Of a DNA stretch of 64,000 nt, positions 25,357 to 37,165 are shown piece by piece (positions within the stretch are counted from its first letter, which is position 1; each line of letters opens with the position of its first letter). The stretch comes from Fremontodendron californicum (Eukaryota; Streptophyta; Magnoliopsida; Malvales; Malvaceae), in contig JAULJL010000005.1 in NCBI GenBank assembly GCA_030761205.1, positions 10,255,501-10,319,500 of the forward strand, written 5' to 3'. Position numbers and translations under genes: made by a program. Below the pieces are notes generated by a model that saw only the letters and a program-made list of their open reading frames with translations, was not told where the DNA came from and searched no databases.

Positions 25357-25584
25357 CTAAACAGTCCAATGTACTCCCTTGCAGATCCCTGATGTTTGAA
25401 TGCTACCACCATCAGCTATGGTGACATTCAACTTACAATTTTTCCATACAGGTAACCCCAACGTTTTGACAATCATAGCATCCACAAAGTTATGGGTGCT
25501 GCCAGAGTCTACCAGAATAATGAAGCTCTTACCATTGATCTCCCCTTGTACTCTCATAGTTTGAAACCCTGCTGTACCAATCAT
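25357..25584 (-). pseudogene. F aspartic protease fragment
   Basis: The minus-strand reading contains the active-site motif LVDSGSTHNFVD, typical of Ty3/gypsy retropepsins, preceded by a beta-rich GEINGKSFI segment. The frame closes on both sides. Upstream, a Thr/Pro-rich linker (about 25.6-25.85 kb) joins it to gag. Confidence 0.85.
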
Positions 25585-25599
25585 AGCATGAATAGAGAG

Positions 25600-26606
25600 T
25601 ACTAGTTGGTCCTTTGGTATTGGTACATGAAGTATTGCTGGTCATGGTTTGGGTGGTATATGGTTTAGGAGTAATGGTGTTTGGCAGGGTTGTATTTGGT
25701 AGTGTTCTAGAAGTTGGCAGTAAATAGGGAAGATGGCTAGGCCTAAGGTAGGAGAGTTGTGTTCCCCCTGGGTCACTAGAATAGATTGGTTTGCTAGTAT
25801 TGGTTGTATTAGCCTTCTTGAGGCTTTGGGTAAAGGATAGGTTCAACCTATTTGGCAATATGTAAGGCTTCATTTAGGCTCTTAGGTCTAAACAGTTTGG
25901 TCGAATGTGAGATGTCTAATTTCAGGTTACTAACAAAAATACTCAATGCATAACAAACAGAGAGATGAAGGAGATTGAGGATACCCAGAAAATCTTCATG
26001 AAATTGGTCCACAAAACCAATTTGTTTCAAGGAGACCAACTCTGCTATCGGATCTTCATACTCCTCTAGGGCAAACTGTTCCTTCATTTCTTTACAGTAC
26101 TCCACCCAACTGAGCTTTTCCACTCCTTCCAGGTTTCTTATGAAATATTGATGCCATTGTAACGTCCTCCCTTCCAATCTGAGCATCACAATCCTGATCT
26201 TAGCAGTCTTAGGCACCCCTCTCAGCTTCAAAGAACTGCTCGAGATTTAGCATCCAGCCCTTGAAGTCTTCTCCAGTAAACTTGGGACGATGGTAATAAC
26301 TATTTGCATATGATTGCTTAGCAGAGGCCATAAGAACCTCTCACTCGTAACCCTCGTTACTTCCCCATCCGTGAATCCACTATTTGATGGTGTGTCCCCC
26401 ATGATTCTCTTTCTAGTCGAGGCTCCACCTTTGCTCATGAAGAGCTCGAAAAGATTCTTGAGCTCCACTTTCATTTCAGCTCAAAAGTTCTCAAACTTAT
26501 CTTCCAGCTTCCTATCAATTTGCTGCAAACCTGATTGGAGCGTGGAAATCTCCTATTGCATTTGATTCAAGTCCTTCTGTAAACGAGTGGTGATCCCTTC
26601 CGCCAT
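25600..26606 (-). pseudogene. F gag (broken)
   Basis: A likely original start codon lies at 26606 (ATGGCGGAAGGGATC). In-frame stops follow within 20 codons and again near 26.48 and 26.24 kb. A 127-codon stretch (25848-26231) reads as the gypsy gag core: MLRLEGRTLQWHQYF, SWVEYCKEMKEQF and DQFHEDFLGILN. No CCHC knuckle was found in a readable frame. Confidence 0.75.
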
Positions 26607-26636
26607 TGATGCCAGATCGTGAGCTCTAATACCAAT

Positions 26637-26994
26637 TGATGAGGTCTCAACTGCAAGGTACAATAAAGTGAATTGAAGAAGAATAAGAACACGCTAAAAG
26701 AAAAAAATAGGGAGTCAGTTAAGAGAAAGAAAAGGAGAGAAAGAATTAAGAGAATATGAAAGGCAAAAAGTCATGTATATTCATATTGCCCTCCACTGTA
26801 GTGATCATTGCAGCATATAACAATCAGGAATCTCGATTGCCAAGATAACAACCAGTAAGGAAATACCAAAAATTACAACAATGCCATTAACAGACTAAAA
26901 TCAATAACAACTCAACTATCCCAAAACGTATCACTTCACTAACGGTTATTGAAACACATAATTTCATTAAACCGTTTTGAGTGTGCCTGCGTCA
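26637..26994 (-). repeat. Element F 5' LTR
   Basis: A 358-bp LTR ending in CCTGCGTCA and followed by the CTTGC target duplication. The PBS lies immediately inside it on the minus strand (about 26619-26636). Confidence 0.88.
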
Positions 26995-26999
26995 CTTGC

Positions 27000-29900
27000 T
27001 AACAAAATTTAACGGTCGGATGAGTTAGGGGTGGAATACACTTGTAGTCGCAAGCTTTGATGAGTGGCTGGCGAATGAGGCTCCGCCTGGTGGCTTTATC
27101 GAGTTGAAATTTGACGAGAAGCTTCTTGAGGTCTAGATACACTTCCACAAAATTTCAAGGTTAGATGTGAAGTTTTGGGCCTCCGTTTAATTTTTAGAAG
27201 ATTTTTTAGCATAAGGTGCAGCGTACCTAGGAATTCAATATAAAGTTTTATAACATTTTTGGACTAAAATATGGATTCTAAATGTAAATGGCCCATGAAA
27301 ACTCTTATACAAGCCGAAGAGCAGAAAAGAAATTCAAGCTCAAGCTCAAGATTTTTGTAATTTTATAAATAAGCGTGATTTATTTTTCTTAGGAAAAGCC
27401 GTGAATTATTGGAATTTATTTATTTTATTGAATGCATGATTGGATGTTAACATATCATCTAGAATAAGGTTGTGCCACTATATGCATCATGTTAAAATTA
27501 TTTGAAAACGATATTTAACAACCAATCTAGATACATATTGTTTGATAATTCACCTAAGTTAAAAATCTTTTCTTTTTTTTTTTTAAAAAAAAAAATTGAT
27601 TGAAAGAGGATTAGATTAAATTTGATAATTATACCTACAATCTCCATTAATAATTCATAAATTAATATACCTAAACCCTAAACATTTAAATCTAATTATG
27701 CTCTCTCTTTCCGACTTCGTTTTCTCCGTCCCACCCTCGTCGATTAAACAAAATCAACACATGCATGGCCCCCACCTAAACTCCAGTAAAACTAAAAAAA
27801 TTTACAAAACTTTAAAAAAAACACGTAATGGCCTAATTGAACGGCAAATTAGGCCATTCAATTGTGCATTAACTAATCAAGCTACTGCTAAATTTGCTTG
27901 GGGTTATCTTTAATCTACTTGTATCGATTAGGGTTAGACTTGTCCAAAAGTTGGATTATTCGTTCGGTTCAATATATTCGGTTTGAATTGGATTGGGTCT
28001 GGATAAAGATTTTCATAATTTGAGTCGGTTCAACTCAAATTATTATTTATTAAATAAAAAATATTTTTTATTTAAATTTAATTATAAAATATATAAATAT
28101 TAATATAAGATAATATTTTAAAATATTTTTTTAAACAATGAAATAAACTTTTGGACAATTCAAACCCCACGTGACCGAACTTAAATAAAAAAAATAAAAT
28201 AAAAAATTCAAGTCGCAGTCCGACTCGACTCGCGATCTGATTAAGATACATTCATGAAAAAAAAAATGTCAAATTCAAATTTTGGGGTCCTAACTCCTAA
28301 CCCTTTACACTTGGCTCACCTCTATAAAAGAATAAAATGTTAGAAGGTTTTTGGTTTATCGGTTGGACTAATTGAATTTTACATTACCTAAAATAGTATT
28401 CCTTCTATCTCAATTTGTTTGTTCATGTTTGATTCTTTTTGTTAAACTAACGTAATTTTAACCATTGTTTTTAAATATTATGAGAGTTTAAATTCTTAAA
28501 AAATAAGATTTAAAAATTTTGAAGTTGGAATTTTTGAAAAAATATTTTCAAATATTTTAAGAATAAGTTTAAAATTGAGTTTATCTTATAAAAAAAAAAA
28601 AAAAAAAAAAAAAGTCAAACAAGGAAAATCAATTTGTGAGGAGAGAGTATTAAGAATGATTTTGATAGATATAGCTAAAGGGGCTTGTATATGTAGGTGT
28701 CCTAGTCCAACTCTTTTTAAATTTTATTCATATTTATAGTTGATAATTCGTGTATCTATATCGTATTCGTGTATTTTTTTTGTGTCATAATTATGTTTAA
28801 AGTATTTTATATTTATATAAATTTTGATGTGTTAATAATTTGTTTTATATAGATTTTGATATGTTCGTGTATTCGTGTCATGTCCAGTGTTTCTTTTTCG
28901 TGTCGTGTCATGTTTTGTGTCGTGCTTTAATTATTTTTTCATGTCCTGTTGGAGTTAAGTAATCGTGTCTTGTCTAATATTTCCAGGTATTAATATGTTC
29001 TCATATAAAAAAAAATCTTTAAGTTTGATTTGAGATAGACTAGTGTGTAGAGTTGGCAAAGCAAGCCCGAACTCGAGAACCCACCCGAGTCGATCCGAGA
29101 TCAAATCCGATCTGATCCGGATTGACTTAAAAAGTCAAATGCCCAAATCCGAGAAAATCCAAACCCGAAAAAATCTGAATCCGAAAAAACCTGAAACCGT
29201 CAGGATCCGAACTTGTAAAGACCCAAATCCGATACGAACCGAATCCGAAATCGATCTGAAACCCATAAAATACCGAATTTATAACCGAAAAAACCCGAAC
29301 AATAATTATATGATTTTATTTAAAATAAAAATAAATGATAATTTTTTTCTTAAATAAATATATTTATTTTATGAAAATGTATTTATAATTATTACACAAT
29401 TATATTAATAATGTATCATCAATAAAAGTAATTAATAGTGAATTTTTATATTAGATTATGAAATAAAATTAATTTGAAACACATTAAATATAATATCAAA
29501 TATTTTTCTAGTATTATCCTTATTATATTTACAACAATTAACCATGGAAAATAACAATAATTTTATTAATTTAATGTTTGATTTTTTTATAAAATAATCA
29601 TTTACAATATATTATTGTACTTATTCCATATTTTAAAATTTAATTTTAATACAATAATAATTAAATATACGAAAATGATATTATAATTTCAACACATATT
29701 AAACTTGATGTTTTGTGTAACACTAATAACATTTTTAACAATATTAAATTTAAATAATATTTTTCTTAGCGTTTCAAACATATAAAAAACTAAATTTACT
29801 TGAAAATAAAAATATTATCTTATAAATTAAAATATAAAGATTAAAAAAATTAAATAGCTAAATTAAAAAATACAACATTCAAACAAAATATATTTAAATA

Positions 29901-30133
29901 AAAGATATTCTTCAATTTCTAAAATCAAACAAATAAAATTTTTCGATTTTTAAATATAATGCCTCAAGTCACTCCAAGTTCAACATCCAAAATTTGAGGC
30001 TGCAAATAACAATTAAAGCAATCACAATTATTCTTAATAAATTTTTTTAGGAAAGCTTTTATCAACAATAAAAAATAACTATTAGAAAGTAGAATATCAA
30101 CATATATTACAATTAGAAACTCTTAATTCTCAT
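27000..30133. other. AT-rich intergenic DNA, no gene supported
   Basis: About 3 kb with no recognised coding region. Its contents are a possible small MITE (27931-28167), a 25-bp A-run (about 28590-28614), degenerate CGTGTC/TCGTGTCATG repeats (28,860-28,990), a degenerate CCGAAAAAATC-type repeat field (29,060-29,300), and very AT-rich sequence from 29.3 to 30.0 kb. A 104-codon frame over 29043-29357 is only a reading of the degenerate repeat. Confidence 0.6.
27931..28167. mobile_element. MITE-like element with about 22-bp inverted termini
   Basis: Outer ends 27931-27952 and 28146-28167 are inverted copies matching at about 19 of 22 positions, with a perfect 13-bp core TTGTCCAAAAGTT. The 237-bp body is non-coding and AT-rich. 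I found no clear target-site duplication, so the superfamily is unassigned and the call is tentative. Confidence 0.4.
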
Positions 30134-31639
30134 TGATGCACTCAAAAGAGCATATCTTTATTTAACCTTGCACTAAAAAAATGATCAATTATAATAAAGT
30201 AGCATGCAAGGGTCGAATCCACAAAGATTGGTTATTAGTTTATAAATCACTAGTTTAAAACTTAAATTCAAAGAAAACAAAAGTTAAAGGGGCTTTGAAA
30301 TAAGTTTAAACTTAAGCAAACAATAAAAATAAGAAAGCAATTAAACAAGAAATAATCAGATGTGAGAAATATGGCTAAAGGTTCATTCTCCATCACTAGA
30401 CATCATTAAGAATCAAATTCAGACCTATAAATATCAATTATCTATCAAAGTTAACAACCGTAGATAACAACCTCCCGTGTTACCCCAATCCATCCTTAGT
30501 TCGTCGTTAAGGAGGACGAACGCTACTACTTAATCTCTAACTATCAAACAACCTAGGATAAACATCTCTAAATTTAATTTGACAGTAGCTTTATGATGAG
30601 AAAGATAGGTTGATCTAAGCAACAAAAGCATGAACATGAATTGATTAACTTAGGTTATGTTGCACTTTGCAATTAGCGAAAACTTTAACATAATCATTAA
30701 TCACAAATTGCCACTATTGAATAGAAATCAAGATAAGCTACGTATCAAAACTCCTAAACTAGCATTAGATAATTATCAAGATCTATCTAGTATGCATCCT
30801 AAACAAATCAAGATAAAAATCATAAACAATTTTTATGGAAAAACATAAGCAACTTTGATAAAAAGTCAATATATGATAAGGTCTAAAAATCAATTACAAA
30901 ACATGTCTAGGGCTTTGAAATCACCCTTAACCAAGAAGGAGTTTAGCCTTGCATAGGCATAGTTAACATAGACATAAAAAAACTAAAAGAAAAACAAAGA
31001 GAATAAAGAAGAAGAAGAATATTGATAAATAATCAAAACATGGCCTAGTTTGTGGCTTAAAAGATGGTATTTATAGAGTTTTAAAACCCTAGGAACAAGT
31101 CCTTATCGCACAAGTAAGTCAGGAGGCATAAAAATCACATTTTCAAGGTTTTTTCATAGTTTTTGCGGTTTTTTGGGCGCCGCGGTGCCGAAATTAGGCG
31201 TCACGACGTCGAGCTCTTTGTCTACACATTTTCCTGCTACATCTTCCTTCACTTTGTCAGCTGATTTGGATGATCATTTCTTGTCTGATTTGGGCATGTA
31301 AACTACCATTGGAAAATTATTCAAGTCAGATTCAAAAGGCAATGAAGTTTCTTCAAATAAGGACTTTAACATCATGTTTTCCTTGCAATAAGCTCCGGAG
31401 GTCAAATCTGCCTTCTTGTTTTGCAACCAGAAATTGATATTTTTGACTCCCAAGTCTTCTTCCATCTTGTGATTATGATTTTGTACGCTCTTTACCATCA
31501 TTATTGACATCTTTTCACTTCATTCTCTTAAATATACTTGGAATTCAAAAATATAACATAAGTAATCAAGATAAAGATCGAAAATATAATTAAAACTAAG
31601 AATAGAAAGGGCATAAAATGTGTATTTTATGACTTATCA
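30134..31639 (-). repeat. Element C 3' LTR
   Basis: A 1506-bp LTR, uninterrupted. Its R-U5 half (about 30.13-31.0 kb) is closely related to the R-U5 half of the B LTR, including the AAGGGTGATTTCAAAGCCCT block and the end AGTGCAAGGTTAAAT...GCATCA. The U3 half is unlike that of A or B. A small GC-rich patch lies at 31175-31215. Short frames, for example a minus-strand one at 31274-31510, are not credible genes. Confidence 0.88.
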
Positions 31640-31654
31640 AATACCCCCACACTT
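31640..31654 (-). promoter_or_regulatory. Element C polypurine tract
   Basis: On the minus strand AAGTGTGGGGGTATT directly precedes the 3' LTR start TGATAAG. The same AAGTGTGGGGG core serves B and, with one change, A. Confidence 0.75.
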
Positions 31655-32830
31655 AGCTTTTTGCTAGTCCTCGAGCAAAACAAAATAAAAAATAAAATAA
31701 GAAAATCTAATCTAATCCACTTTCGTAGGAAATCACGGTGGCACTTAGCATGTGACACAAGCCTTTAAACCCCTAGGTGTCCCTAGTGGACAAGTTTAGT
31801 CTCGTGAGGATTTACTAGGATGATACCCACAAACATTAGAAACATAAAAATAATAATAAATAAATAAAAATAATAATTACAACTAATCCTTTTAATATAA
31901 ATTAGAGAAAATCAATGGATAGGTCATATAAACTAATCAATAGTTCAAAGAATTTCATAAAAAAATCACGCTTGAATGTAAATAGTTTGAGTTAAGCCAA
32001 TATTAACATAACATATTTCAATCAAAATAGTGCATATTCAAACTTAATCTCAACTTCTCACATGGGATACTCTCATGATTTTCACTCTTTAAAGTAGTGG
32101 TAAAGTGTTTACACTCAATCAATCTCATGAAAACAGTTCTACCATATGCTTGCTTGTCTACCTATTATCCACTATTTAGATCATGCAACTTCATAAATCA
32201 AGAGGTCTTTATTCAAGGTTGTAAATGGGCCAAGGGGATGTAATGTGGTTAAAGAATAAAAGGATAAAGATATCACAAAGGTTCCAAAGATTTCATAGAG
32301 TTTTAGAGACATAATAAGATCATACAAATATAACTTCTCAAAACTCTTATATAGCACATAATAATATAGGCTAAATATTCATGTTGAGCCTTTACTTCAT
32401 TCTAACCAACTTTGTAACATCTTTTTCTTTAACCAAAAGTTCAAGAGATAATTCAATTTTTTTTTTCAATATGGGAATGTATTTGACAATGATCCCTTTC
32501 TTTTTCTCTTGACTTTTTCTTTTCTTTTCTTCCCCACACTTATCATTTGTTTCCAACCCAAATTTTCAATAAGTATCCCTTGTTTTGCAATATGTTTCAA
32601 AATATATAATCCATCTTTAGAACAAGGGTAAGGATATAAGTACATTTAGGCTAGGGAAAAGATATGGTTACCAAAGAAATAGCTTATTCAATATAGGCTC
32701 AAATTGGCTTACTAGGGGGATGTTCTCTTGGAACATCAATAATGAATTGGCCCTGGTTATAATCCTAATGCCTCTATTATATTCAATCATAAGAGCACTC
32801 AAGAAAGAAATTGGATTGATATATATAATG
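31655..32830 (-). other. Element C 3' untranslated region, distal part
   Basis: Non-coding. It is strongly similar to the 3' untranslated regions of A (34.33-35.8 kb) and B (58.1-59.56 kb), including the CACCGTGATTTCCTACGAAA and ACATGCTAAGTGCCACC blocks. It is interrupted at 32830/44913 by element A. Confidence 0.8.
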
Positions 32831-34321
32831 TGATGGTAACTCAATTAAGAGTTGTAAACCCAAGTGCAGGTTATGTTCAAGTAATAAATTCTCGGGTGTC
32901 CGAGGTCGAACCACAGGGAAGCGTATTAATAAGTATAAGTTTATAAATATATAAGACAAAGAAAGTAAACAAGATATTAGGGAATCAACAACAAAATAAG
33001 ATAAACAAGATATTAGAGAACAAAATAAACAAAATAACATAAAAACAATTAAACAAGATATAAAAAAACAATAAGAAAGGATGTTGAGGTTAGAGACTCC
33101 ACTCTTGGTGTTATGCTAAGATTAATCTTGTTTTATTACACAATTGAAATCCACACATAAGGGAGGTTCCAATCGGAAGGTTTAGCAATTCAGTCCAACG
33201 TCCATAGCATATGATATTATGTTCATTTGGTGTCCTCAAAACTCATAAAAAGAGTCCAAGCATTCCTTATGCCAAGGTATATGTCTACAACAAATCAAGG
33301 TTATGAAACCAAGCATTTACTGTGCCATTTTCATTGTCAATAATGAATCAAGATCTCTACTTTGCAAGTATGATTTTAAACCAAAAGAAAATATTATCTA
33401 TACTAGTGTTTATAAATGATGATTCATTTTAGCTCATGTTTAAGAGACTAACCTTAGCATTTACCAAGAGCTTCACCTCATCACCTCAACAATATGATTA
33501 GCAACTCATATTAGATATGAATAAAATGAAAAGAAATGTAAGAAGCATAAGTAAATAAAAAAAGAAAACTAGAGAAAGGAAAGAAGAAGAAAACTTAGAG
33601 AATTTTACTACAAAGGCTAATATCCTACCAATGTATAATGTATCCCAATACTCATCCAAGGCCCTCTATTTATACACATTTTGGAGGGCTAAATGACAAG
33701 AGACAAGCTTTACAAATTTCAAAGGTAGGTATAATAGGTGGGTGCATTTTTCTAACAATTTTCGTCATATTGTATGACAATTCTGATCAGCCAGCTTGAT
33801 GGTCGATTTTGTCAATGTTGGAGGCTCGATCTGATAAAATGGTCTTCTAGAAAAATATACCCCTATCAGTTACGGATCCATATCCGTTGGAATCAGATCA
33901 TTTGCGCACGTGGATCGGAAGATATGGTCAAAATACCAAAACGGTGCAGAACAGACGTCATTGCACTTCAGCCAACTTGATGGTCGATTTCGCTAGGGAA
34001 AACGACTCCGTTTCAAGAAGTGTAAAACATGAAAAAGATAGATATGCCTCTTAGCTTTGCAGGGATACAAAGTTCAGCCTTATTGCTTCAGTGAAACTCG
34101 AGATATAGCTGATATGGCAAAAGGTGTCGGAACTGGAACTGAACTGGATTTGCCCTTAATTCTAGTAATCTGAAATCACTCAAAGAAACTTGTGAAAAAC
34201 ACCAAATTACATAAAAATATAAAAGATCATAAACACAATTAGACTAAACAATAATAACTCGTATTTGACACAAAACAATAATAAAACATAACTAAAAACT
34301 ATATAATTATACGAGTTATCA
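32831..34321 (-). repeat. Element A 3' LTR
   Basis: Minus-strand start TGATAACTCGTATAATTATA, end GAGTTACCATCA. The U3 half up to the TATA region is closely similar to the B LTR. The R-U5 half is unrelated to B. A TATA box TATAAATAG lies at 33666-33674 (minus), inside a GCCCTC/GAGGGC inverted pair. Confidence 0.92.
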
Positions 34322-34334
34322 CACCCCCATACTT
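34322..34334 (-). promoter_or_regulatory. Element A polypurine tract
   Basis: AAGTATGGGGGTG on the minus strand, abutting the 3' LTR. The B equivalent differs at one base. Confidence 0.75.
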
Positions 34335-36153
34335 AGATTGTTGCTAGTCCCTAGCAACGACTCAATAAAAAAAAAATAATAATAAAATAAGAAAATCTAA
34401 TCTAATCCATTTTCGTAGGAAATCACGGTGGCACTTAGCATGTGACACAAGCCTTTAAACCCCTAGGTGTCCCTAGTGGACGAGTTTAGTCTCGTGAGGG
34501 TTTACTAGGACGATACCCACAAACATTGAAGACATAAGAAAAACTAAAAATAATAATTATAACTAATCCTTCCAATATAAATTAGAGATAATCATTGGAC
34601 AAGTCTTAAAAACTAATCAATAGCTTAAAGAAATTCACAAAAGATCTTGCTTGAATGTAAATTGTTTGAGTTAAGCCAATAATAACATAACATATTTCAA
34701 TCAAAATAGTGTATATTCAAACTTAATCTCAACTTCTCACATGGGATACTCTCTTGATTTTCACTCTTTAAAGTAGTGGTAAAGTGTTTACACTCAATCA
34801 ATCTCATGAAAACACTTCTACCATATGCTTGCTTGTCCACCTATTCTCCACTATTTAGATCATACAACTTCATAAATCAAGAGGTCTTTATTCAAGGTTG
34901 TAATGGGGCCAAAGGGTTATAATGTGGTTAAAGAACAAAAGGATAAAGATATCACAAAGGTTCCAAAGAGTTCATAGATTTTAGAGACATAATAAGATCA
35001 TACAAATAAAACTTCTCAAAACTCTTATAAAGCACATAATAACATAGGCTAAATATTCATGTTGAGCCTTTGCATCATTCTAACCAACTTTGTAACATCT
35101 TTTTCTAGAAGTTCAAGAGAAGATTTTTTTTTTTTTTTTTTTTTTTTAATATGGGAATGTATTTGACAATGATCCCTTTCTTTTTCTCTTGACTTTTTCT
35201 TTTCTTTTCTTCCCCCACACTTATCTTTTGTTTCTAACCCAAATTTTCAAATAAAAATATCCCTTGTTTTTTTGCAATATGTCTCAAAATATAAAATTCA
35301 TCTTTAGAACAAGGGTAAGGATATAAGCATATTTAGGCTAGGTGTAAGTTGTGGTTACCAATAAAACATCATATTTAATGTAGGCTCAAATTGGCTCACT
35401 AGTGGGGATGTTCTCGTAGAACATTAATAATGGATGGCTGTTTGGCTCTGGTTATAATCCTAATGCCTCTATCATATTCATGTTGTCACATGTATCAATA
35501 TAGTCTCAAACGGTTTAAAGCAAGTTCTAGAGAATCATGTAATCATAAGAGCACTCAAGAAAGAAATTAGATTGATTTGTATAATGCATCAATCATTATA
35601 GGCTCAAAAACTCACAAAGATGATTATACAAGTCAGATTAAGTCTAAACATGCTTCTTTCTCAATCAACATATCATATTAACATTGGCTCATAAAAAGGT
35701 TGACATCAAGCTCAATTCTCATGAAAATCTTCTCACTAATAAATCTGTTTTAGACTTATGCAATTCATATCTCATCATTGTATTGAAAGTAACTAAAAAA
35801 AAACACACTAAGTCTAAACATGCTTTTTTTTTTTTTGTTTTTTTTTGTTTTTTTTTTTTTGTTTTTTTTTTTTGTTTTTTTTTTGTTTTTTTTGAAGAAG
35901 AAGATTAAATCAAACTGACAAGGTATGTCTCAAGTCTCCCTTACTCAGACCTTGTTCAGAATGAATACTTCTAAATGTCTTAAAACACAACAAATTTTTT
36001 TTTTTTTTAGCAAAATATGTCCCTTACCCCCTACTAAAATATGACATTGTCCCCAATGTCAAATTTTAAAGGTAGAATTTAGGAGATATTACCTGCAGAG
36101 GTTGCTAACCACTTATTATAACTGAGACACAACAAACAAAATGTTAGATAATG
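34335..36153 (-). other. Element A 3' untranslated region
   Basis: Non-coding. On the minus strand it contains the LOG 3' trailer, an A-run (35996-36009 region), an 88-89 bp block shared with B (about 35907-35994), then a long A-rich tract with scattered C (35822-35893). It continues with the 3' untranslated sequence common to A, B and C. The CACCGTGATTTCCTACGAAA block near the PPT is conserved in all three. The apparent Phe-rich frame on the plus strand at 35684-35908 is just the T-tract. Confidence 0.8.
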
Positions 36154-36801
36154 TCACAAAGACAAAGTGCAATCCACTCCTTGCTCGTCCATATCTCTTT
36201 TTCTTTTTCCGAGCGTTTGCGAAACAACCGTAGCAGATAAACACTCATAAGCTTGTAGCTTTTTGAGTAAATCTTCAATGGTTGTAGCAGAAATTATGGT
36301 TCTCCTTGCCTCTGAAAACATGAATCCATTATCCACAGCATTATCTAAATATGAAAGTAAATTACTAAAATAACCATTAATATTAAGCAAACCAATGGGT
36401 TTCTTATTTGTGACTAAAGATGACCAAGAAGCCACGCAAGCTATTTCTTCCAATGTACCCAGACCTCCTGGTAAGGCAATGAATGCATCGGCAGAATGGT
36501 ACATGATTGTTATCCGTTCAGGGATACTCCAGACTTGTATTTCCTTACCCACGGTAGGTCCACAAAAATCTGTGAATAGTTTTGGCACGATTCCTAGAAC
36601 TGGACTTCCTCCGGCGTGTGCTGCTGTAGCGACTGCTCCCATTAAACCCGTACTACCGCCTCCATAAATCAAGTGGATCTTTTGTTGGGCAAGTATTACT
36701 CCAACTCTTATGGCTTCATCAGCGAATATGTTATTTTTCCCTGGATAAGCACCTCCAAAGACACAAATTTTTTTAATGCGCTGGGACGAAGTGCTTTCCA
36801 T
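36154..36801 (-). CDS. LOG-like cytokinin-nucleotide phosphoribohydrolase (A)
   Basis: A 215-aa protein, essentially the same as the copy in element B (differences seen at residues 78, 93, 189 and 195 or so). LOG enzymes cleave cytokinin riboside 5'-monophosphate to free active cytokinin plus ribose 5-phosphate, in cytosol and nucleus. Visible motifs are YGGGSTGLMG at about residues 46-55 and the family signature PGGLGTLEE at 111-119 with its catalytic-type Glu. Arg96 is kept, but the usual His and Lys around it are Pro94 and Ile97. The gene has no introns, unlike host LOG genes. I chose the ATG at 36801, which aligns with B. An in-frame extension to 37008 (284 aa) exists here but is frame-shifted in B by an A-run. 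It lies about 365 bp downstream of the four-Cys protein gene. Activity is unproven. Confidence 0.88.
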   Translation of the reverse strand: MESTSSQRIKKICVFGGAYPGKNNIFADEAIRVGVILAQQKIHLIYGGGSTGLMGAVATAAHAGGSPVLGIVPKLFTDFCGPTVGKEIQVWSIPERITIMYHSADAFIALPGGLGTLEEIACVASWSSLVTNKKPIGLLNINGYFSNLLSYLDNAVDNGFMFSEARRTIISATTIEDLLKKLQAYECLSATVVSQTLGKRKRDMDEQGVDCTLSL

Positions 36802-37165
36802 TTTTTTTCTTTTTCGAGTGCCTGAAAGAGAATGAGTACATGGTGTAATATATAGAGGACTGAGTAGTGAATCAGACAAGAGTAATAATGTCGCCGAAAG
36901 TGTATTTGACCTGTCAGAAGAAAATGTTAACCTAACAAAAGATTTTTGCGTGATTTCAGGAAGAAAATCAAAAAGAGAAGAAAAATCAACCGTAAAAGAC
37001 CAATGCAAAAAAAAGAGAATAATTACACAAATCGAACAACACGTAAACTAAACCGAAATAAAATTATTGCAAATCAAACCAAAAGCTGAGAAGTCATTTA
37101 TTGTAGTTGTGATTGTGGCTCACATCTTCCTCTGGTTTTACGTCTAGAAACGGCTTAAACGCCTT

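Larger units (their letters stand above)
21851..26994 (-). mobile_element. Element F: decayed chromovirus (Ty3/gypsy)
   Basis: This is a complete but dead LTR retrotransposon, 5.1 kb. Flanking LTRs at 21851-22193 and 26637-26994 begin TGATG(A/C) and end in TCA. The target-site duplication CTTGC is perfect (21846-21850 and 26995-26999). The minus-strand order is LTR, iMet-type PBS (TTGGTATTAGAGCTC), gag, protease, RT, RNase H, integrase, chromodomain-like C-terminus, LTR. The reading frame is broken many times and the LTRs differ at many sites, including a roughly 20-bp indel, so this is an old insertion. Confidence 0.9.

Noticed and set aside
33774..33980. Identical 68-codon frames at 33774 and 44365, and 70- and 60-codon frames in the B LTRs
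   Set aside because: Identical only because they lie in the two LTRs of one element; no recognised domain.
35684..35908. Phe-rich 74-codon frame
   Set aside because: Translation of a T-tract with scattered G.
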